From positions 1-7,458 of the forward strand of contig PWPY01000157.1 of assembly GCA_003558575.1 (NCBI GenBank): a DNA stretch of 7,458 nucleotides, in the 5' to 3' direction. Made by a program: the position numbers and the translations under genes. Positions 7,255 through 7,458 of the stretch are shown here, one piece after another (position 1 is the first letter of the stretch; each line of letters starts with the position of its first letter). This DNA is from Desulfonatronovibrio sp. (GTDB lineage: Bacteria; Desulfobacterota; Desulfovibrionia; Desulfovibrionales; Desulfonatronovibrionaceae). The notes beneath the pieces were generated by a model. It was given only the letters and a program-made list of their open reading frames with translations, did not search any database and was not told the origin of the DNA.

Positions 7255-7269
7255 ATAACGGACAGTTAT
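7255..7269 (+). repeat. Small hairpin before the third glt gene
   Basis: ATAAC-GGACA-GTTAT forms a 5-bp stem with a 5-base loop in the 75-bp gap after the synthase gene, ending one base before the GGGAG ribosome site of the next gene. It lacks GC content and a T-tract, so it is not a terminator. It might modulate translation of the third subunit, or be chance. Confidence 0.25.
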
Positions 7270-7285
7270 TGGGAGATATAGATTG

Positions 7286-7458
7286 ATGAATAAAGTTAAA
7301 ACAGTACAGCTCAAGGGGAAAGACGGTTCCGGGCGTCTTTCATCCAGAGTAATCGAAGAGCTGATTCAGGACCTTGTCAGGCAAGGCGCGGATAGTATTG
7401 AGATTGAGGCCTATGGTCAGCATGGTCTGGGAGGGAGGATCTTTCAGGCTGGCGAAAA
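7286..7458 (+). CDS. Glutamate synthase GXGXG-domain subunit, start only
   Basis: An open frame of 57 complete codons runs off the right edge from the ATG at 7286. GGGAG (7271-7275) lies 10 bases before the ATG. The peptide begins MNKVKTVQLKGKDGSG and continues with a helical segment, RVIEELIQDLVRQGADSIEI, then AYGQHGLGGRIFQAGE. This pattern of a short helix leading into GQHGLGGR fits the start of the stand-alone subunit matching the C-terminal GXGXG beta-helix domain of GltB, also related to FwdC/FmdC. In GltB this domain has a structural role, holding the path between glutaminase and synthase sites. The call rests on this fragment plus its place right after the amidotransferase and FMN subunits; the repeated glycine motifs themselves lie outside the window. 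Confidence 0.75.
   Translation, partial: MNKVKTVQLKGKDGSGRLSSRVIEELIQDLVRQGADSIEIEAYGQHGLGGRIFQAGE

Noticed and set aside
7231..7255. TCAGA...TCTGA inverted repeat after the synthase gene as a terminator
   Set aside because: A 5-bp stem with a 15-base loop and no T-run after it would not terminate; the next subunit gene follows closely.
1..7458. A wholly new system such as a defence island, retron or CRISPR array
   Set aside because: No direct-repeat array, integrase, transposase, reverse transcriptase or toxin-antitoxin-like gene was seen; the coding content is core metabolism.

Overview
The window looks like a chromosomal stretch of core nitrogen metabolism from an anaerobic bacterium. 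The best guess is a moderate-GC deltaproteobacterium of the Desulfovibrionales (sulfate-reducer) type. This rests on family resemblance, above all the three-piece 'archaeal-type' glutamate synthase and the absence of a gltD beside it, and not on a marker gene, so the taxonomic call is an inference. No mobile element, CRISPR array, tRNA or rRNA was seen.

Layout: (1) 1-2202, minus strand: the first 734 codons of carB, the large subunit of carbamoyl-phosphate synthase, cut by the left edge inside its second ATP-grasp half. (2) 2203-2737: a 535-bp AT-rich divergent intergenic region. It holds a good sigma70-type promoter reading toward nadE, a weaker candidate promoter and a stem-loop reading toward carB, a 13-bp dyad, two back-to-back 16-bp palindromes and three 8-T tracts. 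(3) 2738-4390, plus strand: nadE, glutamine-dependent NAD+ synthetase (550 aa). (4) 4391-4478: an 88-bp gap with a perfect 11-bp dyad. (5) 4479-5609: the class II glutamine amidotransferase subunit of glutamate synthase. (6) 5573-7210: the ferredoxin-like 2[4Fe-4S] plus FMN synthase subunit, overlapping the previous gene by 37 bp. (7) 7286-7458: the start of the third, GXGXG-type subunit, cut by the right edge.

Functionally, every complete or partial gene belongs to an enzyme that uses the amide nitrogen of glutamine. CarB (with CarA, not in this window) makes carbamoyl phosphate for pyrimidines and arginine. NadE amidates deamido-NAD+. The three glt genes together encode what bigger bacteria and plants carry as one GltB polypeptide, turning glutamine plus 2-oxoglutarate into two glutamates. 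With no NADPH-binding GltD-like gene in view and two ferredoxin-type clusters built into the synthase subunit, ferredoxin is the likely electron donor. All gene families here are known. The less ordinary parts are the split synthase with a departing Fe-S cysteine pattern and FMN-site loop, and the dyad-rich carB/nadE control region.
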